64,000 nt of DNA from Linnemannia hyalina (GCA_019671135.1 JAHRHY010000006.1:1860001-1924000); one strand, 5' to 3'. Positions 46,260-59,832 are shown, counted from the first letter of the stretch. Notes: a model not told the origin generated them from the sequence alone. Numbers and translations: made by a program.

Positions 46260-49200
46260 TTACGAAAGGATCGGCAAGAAGTTCCCCACGATGGCCAAGG
46301 GGATATCAAAGATATCCCTCTTGATCGTAAAGCAGAACGTGCACGGCACAACCCTCTGCGTCGGACTGAGTAAGATACATGTCGTCATGACGGTCTGCTC
46401 CGTATTCTCAAAGGCATGGGTCGAGAACTTTTCCCAGTACTCGACTGCAGACTGGTTGTCCATCAGCTCGTAGATGTAGGTCTTTTTGTTGAAGAGTTGG
46501 TCACGCGACCACTGGGTGAGCAGCGAGAACTCCTTGCCGACTAGTGCAATCTCGCCCGTCCTACGCCAGACGACTGTGGGAGTTCCTGAAAAGCTGATAA
46601 GCTTCTCGAATTCCTGTTAAGGGGGACAGGCAAAGACGAGACAGAGACAGGGAGGAGAAATGAGAAAGGGGAAGAAGAATAGAAACAGTGCATGGGATTA
46701 GTGTCTCTGTGCATTGTGTTATTGTGTTCGTGTTAAGTTTTCCCGGTTTCCCATGAGAGTGTAAGGATGGATGGTGACACAAATGATATCCAAAATAACA
46801 CATTGGGCGACGAAATAAGAGAGATAACTTACGAGGACGGTGCGTTGGAAGCAGGTCTCCATGAAGATGAGGTCCTCGGGGGTGAGGTTCATGATCAAGG
46901 CAATGAAGGAAGGGCGGAACATGGCCATGGCACGGCAGACGCGCATCATCTCCTCCTTGTCCATCCTATTTCGATCGTATCATTGCAAGAATAGGAGGAT
47001 AAAACGAATATTAGATCGATACAAAATATGATTGATAGGGGTGCGTCTGTGTGTATGTGTGTATGTGCTGTGTGCTGGTGTTGTTGGTTGTGAGGTCGTT
47101 CTTTGTTGTTGTTCGTTGGTTTGCGCACCAATTATATTCGACTGTGGAGAAACACTTGATAAGAACAAGGGGTTAACAGGGAGAGGTGACAACGAGGTGG
47201 AGGAAAAAAAGCTTTTTTTTTTTTTACCTTTCGCGGACATATCGCAGGAGATAATGGAAACCCTCGGTGTAGTTGAAGGGCGCCTTGGTGTTGGCATAGA
47301 CATTCTCGGGAGTATTGCTCGGGAACTTGCGCTTGCTGACACGGTTCGAATGAGAGTTGATGTTGTTGTTCTGGTTGCCAAAGAGTCCAGTGACACTCTG
47401 TTGCTGCTGTTGCTGCTGCAGGTGGTTGTTGTTGGTAGTAATGTTGACCTTGCTGTTGTTGTTGTTGTTGTTATGGTTGTGCGACAAAGCAGCAACACGC
47501 TGCAAATGACCATGCTGTTGATGCTGCTGCTGGAGCGAATTGGCCATGGCTTCAAGAGCACCCTGGCGCTGCCAGTTCTCAACCATAGACATTTCCGAAG
47601 TCATCGACTGAAGCTCGGCTGTTGGAGAGGAGAGCATCGTCGACAGAATCGAGTACTCGAGGTTCAAGGCTTCGGATTCAAAGCCGTAGTCGGGGACGAG
47701 GGTAGAAGTAGAAGAGGTGGATGATATACAAGAGGAAGAAGTGGTCGAGAGTGTGGGGGAGGAGGACCGACTGTTGGTGGGTGAGGAGAGTGAAAGAAGT
47801 GGCAAAAGAGGTGAAGTGGCCTTGACAGAGGCAGCAGCAGTTAAGGAGGATAACGACGACAAGGAGGCAGTGGTGATAGACGAAGTGACATGAGGGAAAC
47901 CGAACAGTGCTTGCGCATCGTCCAGAGGCGATTCTAAAAGGAGTGGCGTAAGATAGAGGGAAGGAATGAAGGGAGAGAGAGAGAGGAGGAATAAGTGAAG
48001 GAGGAGAGGAGAGAAGTGAAGAGATTAGGATAAGAAATAACAGTCGCCTTCTTTTCAATGTGAAATAGGGGGGAGATGCCCTTCTACACAATCCAATTCA
48101 AAGGAAGATATGAGAGAAGGGGAAGGTAAAAGGAGTGGTGTGGTGTATGCGAGTATGTAGATCGAATGGACAGAAACAAAAAAAAAGGGGGAGACATTTC
48201 CAATTTCATTGCAATTGCATGAGTTTTAGTACTCACCTCGAGTAATGGTCGTCGTCTGGGCCTGTTGCTGCTGCTGTTGTTGTTCAAGCTTGGCCTGCTC
48301 AGCAGCCCGCTGCTGAGACTCCTGGAGGTACTTGGCCTTCTTCCTCACCCCGTCAGTGCAGGACCCAGCCAGATCACGCTTCACACACCGTTGGCATGGA
48401 CGCGCTATTGTTCATAAATAAAGTATAAAAAAAAGACAGATGGGTGAGTAAGAAAGATCTTGACAAAAAAGCAAGATTGTGTGTAGGGGTGGTGGGAGTG
48501 TGGAGCTCGCAATGATTTTCGACGGTTTCGAACCCATGATGAGCGATGGTGCGAATGCGGACATCCCTCCGCCAAGGTGAAAACAAGCAAGCACCACTTG
48601 ATCTCCTTTCTTTTTTGGCAAAGAAAGATATTGCAATTCCCCCTTTCTCCAATTTTTGCAGAGTAAACATGTGCACGCGTAGTTCTGTCGACTCCACTCC
48701 ACTTGTTGATGTGGATCTGTGTGTGCACAAGAGAGCGATTGTGGGGAGAGGATGGGATAGAAGAGGGGCAAAAAAAGGGACAGCAGGGAAGGGGAGGGAT
48801 TGCTTCACAAAGCGCCCACCAAGTCCAGGCAGGCCCAATAAGAAAAACCATGGATAAAATATTGTTATCGCCACCAAATGCACAATGGAAGAATGAAAGA
48901 GGCACTTACCGTCATCGCAAGTCAAATGGGCCTTCTGGCAGTGGAAGCAACTATCACAACAAAAGAATACAAGCAAAAGAAAATTAGCCCATGGAGCCTT
49001 CCAAGAACCAAAAGCGTGCCTTGGCTGTTTTGCCTCGATCGCATTCAAACTTACGCTCGACTGGCCTTCTTGCGGCGGTTGTTGGTGGGCTGGGCATTCG
49101 AGCAATCGTCCGACGAGACCTGTCCGTTGGGCCCAACTGTGCCGTTGCGATTATGGTTGTGGTTGTGCATGGGAAGGGTACGGTTCTGGTGAAGCTGCAT

Positions 49201-51916
49201 CAGGTTGATGGTGTCGACCGTCTCGACCTTGGGTCGGTCCGCAATCAATGACACTTGGCTGTTGCAGTTTTGTCGTTGTTTTGGTGGCGGTGGATTGTGT
49301 CGAGTCAAGGTGGAGGTGACGGCGTGCGCGATAAGATAGTGAAAAAGAAGGAATGAAAAAAGAAAGAAAGACGATTTCATGAATGGGCGTGAAGAGGTAA
49401 AACGGTTGTTGAATGACGGCGAGGAGGTTGTTGTGATAGTCAACGATCTAGGAGGGACGGACTCGCGTCTTCCTTTCTTTCGTTGTCGGCTCGAGTTGGT
49501 TGACGTCGTAGGATATCATGGTCGCATGTTCGTTCGACGAAGCACAAAAAACAACACTGCATATTCAGAGCGCATGGAAGCGAGCGAGCGAGCGTGGGAC
49601 AGGCAAGACCGCTTTGTCGTCTGGAGACAGATGCACAGTAAAAGCGTGTCGTCGGGCAGAAAGTGACAAAAAGGTAACAGATGTCAAGACGATGACAAAG
49701 ACGCGCCACCATTGCTCATAAATATAATAAAATAAAATAAAATAAAAAAAAAAAAAAAAAAAAAACGGAAATCCGTATAAAGAAACAAAGCTCTCGCCTC
49801 ATGCAACAAATAAAGAGATATGAAAGGAGAAAGAAGGCGAAGATAGAACGGAACGGGATGGTCACAAAACGCCAGTCGATCGGGTCAGGAAAGAATGAAT
49901 ACAGCCAAACCAACCAACCCAACCAACCCAACCAATTAACCAATCCATTCGCCCACGGAGCGTTTAGGAGAACAGCCTTTACGAAAGTGCGCGCGAAGAG
50001 GGTCCAACTCTTTCAGCTTGAGAGCCCTCTTTTTTTCTCTGATCCGTCCGTCCGCCTCACTTATCCTCTTTTTGTGTCCTTGGCTTCCAAGCCGCCACAG
50101 AGGACGACCGACCAAACAGCAAAAATAAACATCCAGCTCTGCTGTCCGTATGTTGGAAAAGGTGTTGGGAAGAAAGAAGTGGCATCCAATCCATCCTGCT
50201 CCTGTTTATATTGCTCCAGTGGTCGCAGTTACTGTCCTCATCGTATTTGTTGATCCCACTTGTTGTTGACCTTGGCAAAGCCCAATACCATATCCAATGT
50301 CGCCATCCATCCAGTCCAGTCCAGTCTTGCTTGCCTCCCACGAGAATAATAACCCACTCCCCCCAAAAAACCAGTTTTCAGAGCCCTTTTCTTACTTGCA
50401 GTCATTATGAACGCCCGCAAGGGCAATTCAACCTTCTTTTTTGTCTGTTGTTCGCCCAATATTTTCTCACAAAAAACTCAGATGGTCAGTCATACGGCCT
50501 GTCGGTCCGTCGATCTGGTTCTGGTCTGGGGGTGTCGGCGCTCCTGCTGCTTCTTCCTTGATCCGGGATCTCCGCTGATTCCAGGTCACCGTTCAGAAGA
50601 AAAGAAATACAGAAAAGGGATCGTTCTTGGCCGCCGTGAATCACAATAGAATAATAAGCAGACTGAGAATCGACCGGCTGCGAAAAATGAAATAAAATAA
50701 AAAGGGGAATGTGGATCTCACTTACAGAACACCTGTTTTCCAAGGAAGACGAAAAAGAAAGGCATACCAGCCCAAAGGAACAAAAGGAAAAATAGGGTGG
50801 GGTTGAGAGAGAAAAGAAATATAACAAGGAGGAGAAAAAAAAACGCGATCATGGCGTGTAAGAATGAACAAAACACCATAAAAAACACCAAACACACAGA
50901 TCAATGAGGCGAGAGACAAAGGGAAAAGGAGGACGGGGAGGAAGGAAGGACGGGGGTGCAATAAACAACCACAAGGCCCAGCAAAAGGGTGAACACACAA
51001 AAGGGAGAGATAACAATGGGAATGGCACTCACATAGGGTTGGCCTGACGAATATCGGCCATGGTGCGAGCGCGGATCATGGCCGAGGACGAAAAGTCGTC
51101 CTCCATATCAAGATCCATCTCTGGATCGGACGAGTAGTCCGAGTCATAGAGCTCCGGGTGGTTGTCAAAGAAATCGTGGTACAAATCCGGGAGCGATGTT
51201 GTTGGGCTCAGTGTCAAAATATTGGCTGGTGGTTGAGGCGCATTGATCATGTCATCGAAGAACGTTGTTGCTTCCCCAATAGATGAAGATACCACAGGCG
51301 CAGGTGCTGGTGCAGGCGAGGGTGTCGACACTGATGCGATCGGGGTTGGTGCTAAAACAGCAGTCGCCGATGAACCAGCACCGGTAACCTTCGTTGCCGT
51401 AGTAGGCAAAGTGGCGCCGATCGAAGGAGCCGCTGTTGTCGTCTTTGCAATAGGAGGTGGCGCTGGTGCTGTAGGCTTGAGGAGAGTTGCAGTGACAACA
51501 GCAGGAGCGGGGGTTGAGGGAGCCGCCTTGATCGCCGCCGCCGAAGGTGCCGAAGATGCCGACGGTATCGTGGGTGATGATTTTGATGAAGAAGCGGCTG
51601 TCAGTCCTGCTGCCGCCGCTGAGGTTGCCGCCGCAGATGATGAAGTCCCAGCTGGGATGGAGTTCAAAAATGAGCCAGCGATTGTCTGACCCGATGCAGA
51701 TGAGGTGCTGCTGCTGTTGTAGGAGGCCGGCGAAGATGAGACACCCACACAGGTGGCTCCACTACTGCCGCTCGTGCTGTTGCTGTTGTTACTCAAGCTG
51801 GTGCCAAGATGGCTTGCAGCTGAACCCAAGAGACTAGAAGCCCCGACAAGGCTCATGGTCGATCTGCCCACCACAGGAAGCGTCGTCGAGGACGAGATCG
51901 TCGCTGTGGCAGCCAT
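46260..51916 (-). CDS. ERT1-like: Zn2Cys6 zinc-cluster and PAS-domain regulator (ERT1/AcuK-like)
   Basis: Predicted nuclear activator; the ERT1/AcuK group controls gluconeogenesis and the fermentative-to-respiratory shift. Seven exons (51916-51033, 49258-49055, 48950-48910, 48404-48237, 47933-47228, 46965-46833, 46613-46260) keep frame and give 829 residues. The N-terminal ~300 residues are Ala/Ser/Thr/Pro-rich with an acidic patch. The zinc cluster has C364-x2-C367-x6-C374-x5-C380-x2-C383-x8-C392 with [13 protein letters not shown] and [15 protein letters not shown], then [12 protein letters not shown] and a Gln run. The C-terminal ~165 residues ([47 protein letters not shown]) are the PAS-like domain typical of this group. 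The first intron is 1774 nt; the first exon joins in phase, but a separate N-terminal gene or a missed in-phase exon cannot be excluded. Confidence 0.88.
49744..49765. repeat. Poly(A) run of 22 after AAAAT units
   Basis: AATAAAATAAAAT-type units lead into 22 consecutive A on the plus strand, inside the long first intron of the ERT1-like gene (antisense to it). It resembles an A tail, but no retroposed body was recognised upstream. Confidence 0.9.
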
Positions 51917-54900
51917 GATGGGTTGATTATGTACTAATTAATTGATCCAAAAGAAAGTGAACGAAAACGAAGCACAGGAGCGAGATGATAACAAGGCGTC
52001 GAAAGGTTGGAAGAGTTGGAGATTTGTGTGGAATAGAAGAAAGAAAAATGTGAAGGGAAGGGAAGGGAAAGCTTCAAAGTGCAAGTAGATCAGAGTAATA
52101 AGACGGAAGGAATGCGCGGCAAAAATATGATCAACTGGAAAAAAAGGGCGAAAGGGTCTTTTGGTTGCGGCGAGGATAAAGAAAGAAAGAAGGGCTAATT
52201 AGAGGAGCAAATGAGGCTAATCAAAAGTGCAAAGAGAGGAGAGTGAAGAGAAGAGAGAAGGACAAAGAGTAAGGGTTCAAAAAAGGGAAAAGGAAAAAAG
52301 GCAACTTGAGAAAGTGAGGAAGGAAAAAAGGGACAAGTGAAAAACGGCAGAGGATCGGCGGTGAACAAGAGTCAAGAGAAAATTTTTTTTTTTCAAGGAA
52401 CGAGAAACTTGACTAACAGGGTAAGCTGACTTTTTGGAATGCAAGCAATGGGTCAGTTCTCCGAGAACTTGACAATGAGCTAATGACAAGTTGGAATGAG
52501 GACGTGATGGAGAAGGAAGGTGAAAGTGAAAGAAGGAATAGACAGTGTAAAGGAACAAGGAAAGAAAAGAGAAGGGAAAAAGAGATAGAAAAAAAAAGAG
52601 ATAGGGAAGGGTCAGGACTGGATTATGTTTTTCCTTTCATTTTTACCATTCTGTTTTTTTGTCGTGCAATTGAATAATAGTCAGGGCAAAGAAAAACAAT
52701 TACAGGTTGATTATAAGACGTTTGTTTGTCGCTTGTGCTTGGTGTTGGATCGAGAGCGAGAGATAATGAAGACCGTGGGGAAGATTGGCCAGGAGAGTGG
52801 ACGCGGGTACTGTGTGTCTCTCGGAAAGCTGAAGGAGGAACAAGTGATGACGAAGGAGAGAACAGTGGATGCTTGTCGTACAGGTAAAAAAAGAAAATTG
52901 AGGATGGAGGGTCGATGCGATGCAACGGGAAAAGGAAAAAGAAGTAAAAGATTGGATTCAGGTAAAGTGGAGTGAAGGAAGGGAAGCGATGCTGGACGGA
53001 GAAGGTATGGAGTGTGCAGCAGATTGAAAGGCGAAGGAGGTGTGTGTGAGTAGAGGCGTTTGTTGAAAGGACACGCGTGACGATAGTTGTTTGTAGAAGT
53101 AGTTGGTGTAGATGTCAGGTCAAGAAATGGTAGATAGGTGGAGTGGAGGGGAGGGATTGGGTCAAGGAACAATGACCAAAAGAACAAGAAGGGGTGAAAA
53201 GGGTAAAAGGGGGGAAAGAAGGTAAGGAAAGAAAGAAAGGAAGAGAGAAGAAACGAAAAGGAGAGGGAGAGTAGTGCAAGAAACAAAGTGAGTGTGATCG
53301 AGTGGAGTCAGCTAATGAATCAGAGGTGGGGTCAGTGTCAAGTCAAGTCAAGTCAAGTCAGGGCAAGTCATGGCACCAGATTGAAAGGAGTCCATTGAGG
53401 CCAGCATCCAACCAGCACAACCCCGCCCAACAGCACAAAGAAAGGCCGACTCACCTCGTCAAATCAAATAATGAATATCATCTCAATTCAATCAGTCTCA
53501 CCTTCTGCTATTCAATCCATCATCAATCAATATCAATCAGTCGGGCCAAGTCACAAAGGACTTGAGAGCCAGGCCAGACCAGGCCACGGCCACTGACAGG
53601 CCGAGTCATAGTCAGCAAAGGGCGGATCCCTATTCTAACAACACGCAAGTCACCCCTGTACTGTACCTAAAGGATAATGGTATTCAACCAACGTCCGAGG
53701 GTTTTTTTTGGTTTACTTACACTTTAAACTATCCACCCTCTCGCAATGTTCAATCAGAGGGGCAGGATCGCGATCATGAACGATGACGTTGGAAGAGGTT
53801 TACAGACAACAGATGCAAGGAACGGAGGAACCAGGATCCACATCAAATTAGATTTTATTTTCAGATACCCCGCACTCCTGACCTTGATGAGGGAAGGGCT
53901 GAAGAGGGACAGGGGAATGAAGGTACGGGGCTGAAGGACCTTGTTTAGTGGAGTCTTGGAGTCTTTGATTCTTATTGTTCTCGTCTGAAGATCTCCCCTG
54001 GATCCCTGATAGTCAAGTGTCCGGACTGGCTGACTGGCTGCTGAAAAAAGGCGATGGTGTGAGAACCTCATTCCGGTTCCAGAATCAACAACAAAAATAT
54101 CATTTTCCGTGGATCTGAAAAAGTAAAGACACAAACGGTACAAGATCGCTCGAGAGATTGTGAATGGATGGGCTTTGTCTGACACCTTCCTTTTGTGCTG
54201 GCATTTGAGCAAAGCCGAAGAGGGGTGGTTTGTGCATGTGTCTCCAGTAATCACACACACATAAACAAGGGCACTTGTTTGCTTTGCCGTAGAAGAGACC
54301 TCGTTTACATACATCCCCGATGGTAACATAAGTGAGATCGATAAAATAAGATACAGTGTTCCTAGACTTTGCCCTCCTTCACCCTTCGGACAGTTCCCGT
54401 TTTAGTAAAACGCCCAATTGGCCCACAGGGGCGAAATTCCTGTGTATCTCCACTCTCTTCTTTCTCTTCTTTCTCACTTCTCCTTCTCCGTCTCTTCTCT
54501 AGCTCTCTCTGGCATCATCATCATCATTCATGGGGTTGAACACAACCTGATGTCAAGTCCAGAGCTACTTTCGCACTCTTCCCCTCTCCGCCAGGCAGGT
54601 GTATGTAACCCCTCCACTTACCCACGGCGAAACAAGCTAGCAGCCATACCCCAAGGCCATGGCGTTTTATTTCCCACACACGTTTTTCTTTTCTTCTCTA
54701 TCAAATGTTTTACATTTCGACCAACCTCCGCTCCTTGCTCTCTTCTCTTCCCCCCTCTCTCCTTTCTAACGGTCTCGGTGCATCGTTTCTCTTTCTTTCC
54801 CTCATTGCACAAGAAGCTCCACTAAAAAACCCAATAACAGGAATATGTATAGGGCGTATCGTTCTTCGACAAACAAAGAAAAAAAATGCCGATACCCCGC

Positions 54901-57395
54901 ATGTGGGTATGCCGAGAAAGGGTTAACTTCGCATTATAAAAAAGTGGCGTAGTATGTATGTGCGCCTGAACTAAGATCAACAAAAAAAAAGCGAGAGAGA
55001 GAGGAAGAAATGCCGGAAAAGAACGCAACGGAGAACGGAAGGATGTGGGAGTGCGAGTGGAGCGCACACGCGTAAAATGAAACTTGGATTAGATGGAAGG
55101 GCGACTAGACAGGTGTTGAGCTGGGCAAAGTTGTAAGACGAAAATAACGCCACATCGTGGGAGTTGGGGGGAAAGGAGGGAAAAGGGACCCTTTTTCTTC
55201 TTTCATCCGCCCTAGTGCGTGGTGTGTTCTCAATTCATCTATGGGCTGCTGAGGATCCGGAAAGAACGGGAGGGGATAAGAACCGGCGGCCGGGCGGGAG
55301 TACTGCAATTGAGATAAAAATGCCTCCTTTTTCAATTTTCGGATAATTATTATCCATGAGATGCATTGGACGTTTTGTTGCAAAAAGAAAAAGGGATCGG
55401 ATCCCAGAACGGCGCCATTGATATGCGGATTTTTCTTGTTAGCATGTGTATTCAATGCAGATTCAAAAAAAGGGGGAGGCTTGTAGGAAGGAAACTCTTT
55501 TGATCATCGCCACGCGAGAAGGACGGAAACTTCGACTGAAAAGTAAAAGCGACCATCCAAAAAATCATTTTTTTTCTCCGGGAGCGTGCAAGAGAAATAA
55601 AAGAGTCAAAGGACGAGTTCACTTTCGTTTGTTTTCAACAAGGTTCAAGCACATGAACAAAAAATGGGCGAAAAAAACGCTCACTGTCAGCAAGCAGGAA
55701 CATCATTAGCATCACAACCGCATTTTACCACGTTTCTCTTATATCAATCTCAAGGAAAGGGCCATTTGAGTTTTACTTGCGAGAAAAGTATAACAAGCAT
55801 GCTGTCACAAGCAAACTAATCATGTCTTGTCATTCCCAATGGACATGCACAAATATCAATTAGCAAAGTGAACAGAACAGCACCTGAAAAGAAGGATAGA
55901 TGGAGGTACGCATACTTTTCACGTCATTAGCTCTTTGTTCTTTTTTTCTTTCGGAGAACAGTTAAAGTAAGAGTCCGTGTGTAAAACAGAGCACATACAG
56001 TACATACGTCTCGAAAACAACAATAAACGCCCAGAGAGATTGTTTATCGCGAATGTCATCATTGCTCGTCCCCCAAGCTCACCTCCCATTCCCTTCCATC
56101 CTTCATCCCTATATCTGTCGTGAACACCATGCACTCTTGTCAAAAAAAAAAACACAGATACACAAGGATAGTAAGAATTTCTTTTGGTTGTTGAGCAACA
56201 AGGGAACACACACATATCCTGTATTGCAATCTCTGAAGCCCCAACCACCCAACCACCCAACCAACGTACCCAACAATATAAAAGATCGACTTCCTACGCC
56301 GTCTGTTCCAAGGTCGTCTTTTTTTTTTGTTCATTGACAATTTTTTGCTCACACTTCCCTCCATCCCATCCCTTTTCGCCATTCCCCTCATTCTTTTCAA
56401 TGCGCGCAGTTTCGAGAGTGGTTGGGCACACACGCAACAAACCAGAATTGTTGTACCAAAGAGGAAATCCCGAGATCGGACTCTAGAAACACCTTCGTTG
56501 TTTTCTTTTCCTACTGTACACTTCAATTCAATCGAGTCAGAAATTCCCCCTCTCTCTCGGCGGAGTTTTAGTTTTTTCCTTTTCCTCAGCAAAAAACATG
56601 GCTCGGAGTGCGGACAAAAAAAAAATAAAGGTTCATAGCCATTTGCACATCGTGAGAAGTGACTAAGTAATCACTCGAATCACTCGCTGGCAATGGACGG
56701 ACTTTGGGCTAGGCTTGTTGGACTGCTATTGTAGGATCTGGAGAAACAGCAAACCGCAAGAGACCCCGCAAAAACAAAAAAAAAAGTTTTCTTTTCTTTT
56801 GCTTGAACAAACACATGCACAATTTTCAGCTGTCAGCCATCGAAAAGCTCGTGCTGGATGTAGCTCCGTGGATAGACAACCTCCCCCTCCTCCTTTGCTT
56901 ACGCTTCCCTTGAAATTGCAATTGAACGTTCAAGTCCTGATGGGTTTGGTTTGATTGGATTCAGGAGGAATAGAATGGTTTCTAACTGGAGAATTTTAGT
57001 GGCGTGTTGAAGCTGATTCCAGGAAAAGAGAAGAATCTGATATCTGATGCAATACTGCTCGTGATGCAGTCCTTCAGATTACACAGTGCCACCAGAAAAC
57101 ACGTCCTCGATCCTTTCTGCTTTCCTTCCCGCTCGTTTTGCTGATCATGAAAAGAACACTCAATGATACCCAAATGAAATATCCATGCTGCCGTTCGTTC
57201 GTTGTTTCTTTTCTCGTTCTATTGTTGTTGTTTTCCTGTATCATTGCTAAAAAGTGCTAATGGCTGTAAGATTTGCCGGTTCTAGCGTTTTAAAAATACA
57301 AAAGTGAGTAAAATGTCACGATAAGAGGAAAAAAAAAAAAGAAATCAAGGTCCCCGGTTGGTCGTTGCTTTTGTCGGTCAGTCCGGTCGGACCGT
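51917..57395. other. Intergenic region between ERT1-like and MDM10 genes (5.5 kb)
   Basis: No supportable gene. The first ~1.4 kb (to about 53300) is purine-rich on the plus strand, hence pyrimidine-rich in the direction of the ERT1-like gene, and is probably its promoter and leader. A (GTCAA)4 array lies at 53337-53360. A 191-codon minus-strand frame at 53754-54329 has no recognised domain. Positions 54430-54800 are pyrimidine-rich on the plus strand. The rest holds scattered homopolymers and the 3' flank of MDM10. Confidence 0.5.
53337..53360. repeat. GTCAA pentanucleotide microsatellite
   Basis: Four GTCAA units plus GTCA, followed by a related GGGCAAGTCATGG. Confidence 0.88.
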
Positions 57396-59832
57396 CTAAG
57401 AAAAGTACTGGATCTCAAGTCCGACAGATTTGACGATCGGTGCCTGAGCATGTGGTGAAAAGACATGTCCCACAAACCCAAGACTGAACAACAACTTGTT
57501 GAATCGGCCCTCCCACATAATCGCCAATCCAGAATGAACGCCCAAACGCGCCTTGATCACACCGACAATCGGTTGTGTCGACAATTCTGAAGTCCCGGAC
57601 GTTGATGATGACGATAACGATCCTGTTCCTGTTGTCTCGGGCAAGTCAGGCACGCCAACGGTTTTAGGGAACGGGTCCGTTGCTGCCTGCTCGTTGCTGT
57701 TAGCACCTTTCCGCTCCCGAATCCACCATTCAACTCCTGCGGTCAGCTCACTGTCGTAGCTGTAGAGATTAAAGTCGAATCGCGAGCAAAGTCCCAGATC
57801 TGGGTGAACCTGTGCAGCATAGCTGCTCGAGACATGTCCCATGATAGGGTTCAGAGTCTGTGTGATCGTGATGGGGATATAGTTTTGGTGGTGCTCGGGT
57901 GCTGTCGAGGTCGGGTATCGAGGTATTACTCCTGAAGACTCCTGTGACGATTTCTCCTTGTCCTCAGATGTCGTAGCTGGTGCCAATGGAGGCAACGTCC
58001 TGTATCTCAGACCCGTCGACACTAGTAGTATTCGGAAACACCATGGAGTGTCATATTAGTTCCCTTCGAAAATAAACGCAGAAACACGAAAATGCAATAT
58101 TGACAAAAGCAAGCACGGAGCACCTACGTCCTCCAAGTTTCTCGGTTGCACTGTAATAGACCTCTGCGCCAGCTGACCAGTATCCTCGAATTCTATCAGA
58201 CGGCACCGATTCTTCATCTGCCGCCTCCTCGCCCAAATACCCCGCACGCTCCCGCAAAAGATCTTCCGACGATTTCAGGTCTAGTGTTACAGGGCCACGA
58301 GTAGTAGAACCAGTCTTCTCAGCCGATTCCTGTTCCAGATCGATCGATCCACTGTCCGGGTTATTCAACAACGTAATCTCTTCCTCATCCTCCAATCCTG
58401 CTTCCCGACGGCGACGGCGACCCTCCTTCTGCATGTCATCGTAAGAGTCATCAAAGTCCTTGCCAAAGTTGTAAAGACCACGCACTCCAATCAGTCCATC
58501 GTCCGTTGTAAATGACATTTCTGCACAGTATTTGCCCTTGTCGTACTGGAACTGTGCCGACATCTAGGTGAAACAGCAAAACGAGTGCAGAGTCAACAAT
58601 CGCGTTTCACCTACAAGTTCAAGAAGCAAGGTGATATCGTGTGAAAAGAAAATCGGCTTACATGAGATGCACTCCTGGACGCAGGGTCGCTGATTCCTGA
58701 AAGAACATATTGCCGGTGCTTTGAGATCCGTCGACTGTACAGCATTTCCAGCCTTGCATTCGCCAAATTCATCCTCCCGCACAGCAGGTAATCTAAATGT
58801 GATATTAACGATTGTTGTGCGCTGTTAGGTTCCAGTGTTCGCAATTGACTCTGCTATAGCATTGCTGCTAGCAGATCTATCCCTTGCTGTTCTCCTGATG
58901 CTTTCCCCGTCAGTCTCCTTATGTTCTCCTGCTGTTATCCAACGTCTCACAGACACGATCCTCGTTTATCCAGCGTGCCAATCAGTCGTACTACATGATC
59001 CTTCCTGACCTCGCACGTTTTCTAGCTTGTCCGTCCATCCGCGACTCGAATTGCTTCCAACTTTTCATATCGTCAAATACACCTGACTCCTAATCCGTGT
59101 ATCTCTTCCCATGTCCATGTCCGATCGCCTTCATTCCGACGCGATAATGTCCTGGATCCAACATAAAAGTTCACAATTCATGCCAATCCTCCCTGACAAA
59201 CCCTCCCCATGTATACCTTTACGTCGCTTGCCATCAGCATCAAACTCTGTCCACTGATCCGCCTCCCGGATCGAATGGTCCAAACAAATAATCCGGAACC
59301 GATCCACCAAATGCCTAAACCTCACCGACGCCGAATCATCAATCATTAATGCCCGCGACGTGAACAAGTAACCGACGGAGCCCTCCAGGATCGGTAACGC
59401 GTTCATGGTTGTTGTGGTCTTGAAGACGGAACTTGGGAGTTTTGATAGACGGAGGGATAGACCTGTGGGTGCTTGAAAATCCAGTAGTGCTAAAGTGATG
59501 TGGGAATATGATCGATGGGGTGGGGGGTTTGTTTAATGTTAATAATTTTTGGTTAATTAATCTGACGGAGGAGGGAGAGGAGGAGGAGGAGGGGGAGAGA
59601 TTGGGTACCCAGACGAGGGTACCTGAACAAGTCAAAGGGCTGGCTGTAAAGACGACAAGAAAAAAAATTCCCTTTTCCATCCACCTTCCTCCCCCCAATT
59701 GTCAATTGGTATGCGGACAAAAAGAAAAGTCGTACCTCGAGAGGTTGCGCAGAGGTGCGAGTATTGGTTATCTTCGTTCCAGCCTGAGGCACGATAGTAC
59801 CGCCTGAGGCAGTACTCCATAAAATCATACAT
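57396..59832 (-). CDS. MDM10: Mdm10, mitochondrial outer-membrane beta-barrel of ERMES/SAM
   Basis: Mdm10 is a beta-barrel in the mitochondrial outer membrane that anchors the ER-mitochondria encounter structure and helps the SAM complex assemble Tom40. Five exons (59832-59736, 59489-59217, 58792-58662, 58563-58128, 58021-57396) keep frame and give 520 residues. The start MYDFMEYCLRRYYRASGWNE is the near-invariant Mdm10 N-terminus, followed by YSHLCATSRALLDFQAPTGL. Later hallmark strands include NARLEMLYSRRIS, DKGKYCAEMSFTTDDGLIG, RGYWSAGAEVYYSA, KLGGLSTGLRYRTLPP and the final VGLEIQYFS, which ends in a beta-signal-like strand. A charged insert (about 204-290) with RRRRREAGLEDEEE interrupts the barrel, probably as a loop. 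Its start lies 628 bp downstream of the seipin stop, on the same strand. Confidence 0.96.

Noticed and set aside
46980..47582. Long frames antisense to and overlapping the ERT1-like gene
   Set aside because: They are shadows of Gln/Asn triplet-rich coding exons on the opposite strand or frame.
48480..48600. GGTTCGAAACC B-box-like sequence on the minus strand within an ERT1-like intron
   Set aside because: The T-arm stem is imperfect and acceptor pairing is absent; a chance match is as likely as a tRNA relic.
49051..49443. Extended 130-codon frame covering ERT1-like exon 2
   Set aside because: The part upstream of 49258 precedes a good acceptor (GCAACAG) and is hydrophobic or polypyrimidine-like; phase with exon 1 supports splicing at 49258.
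53754..54329. 191-codon minus-strand open frame in the intergenic region before MDM10
   Set aside because: It has no recognised domain, mixed low-quality composition, and plus-strand frames overlap part of it. Length alone is not enough; it was left out as a gene.
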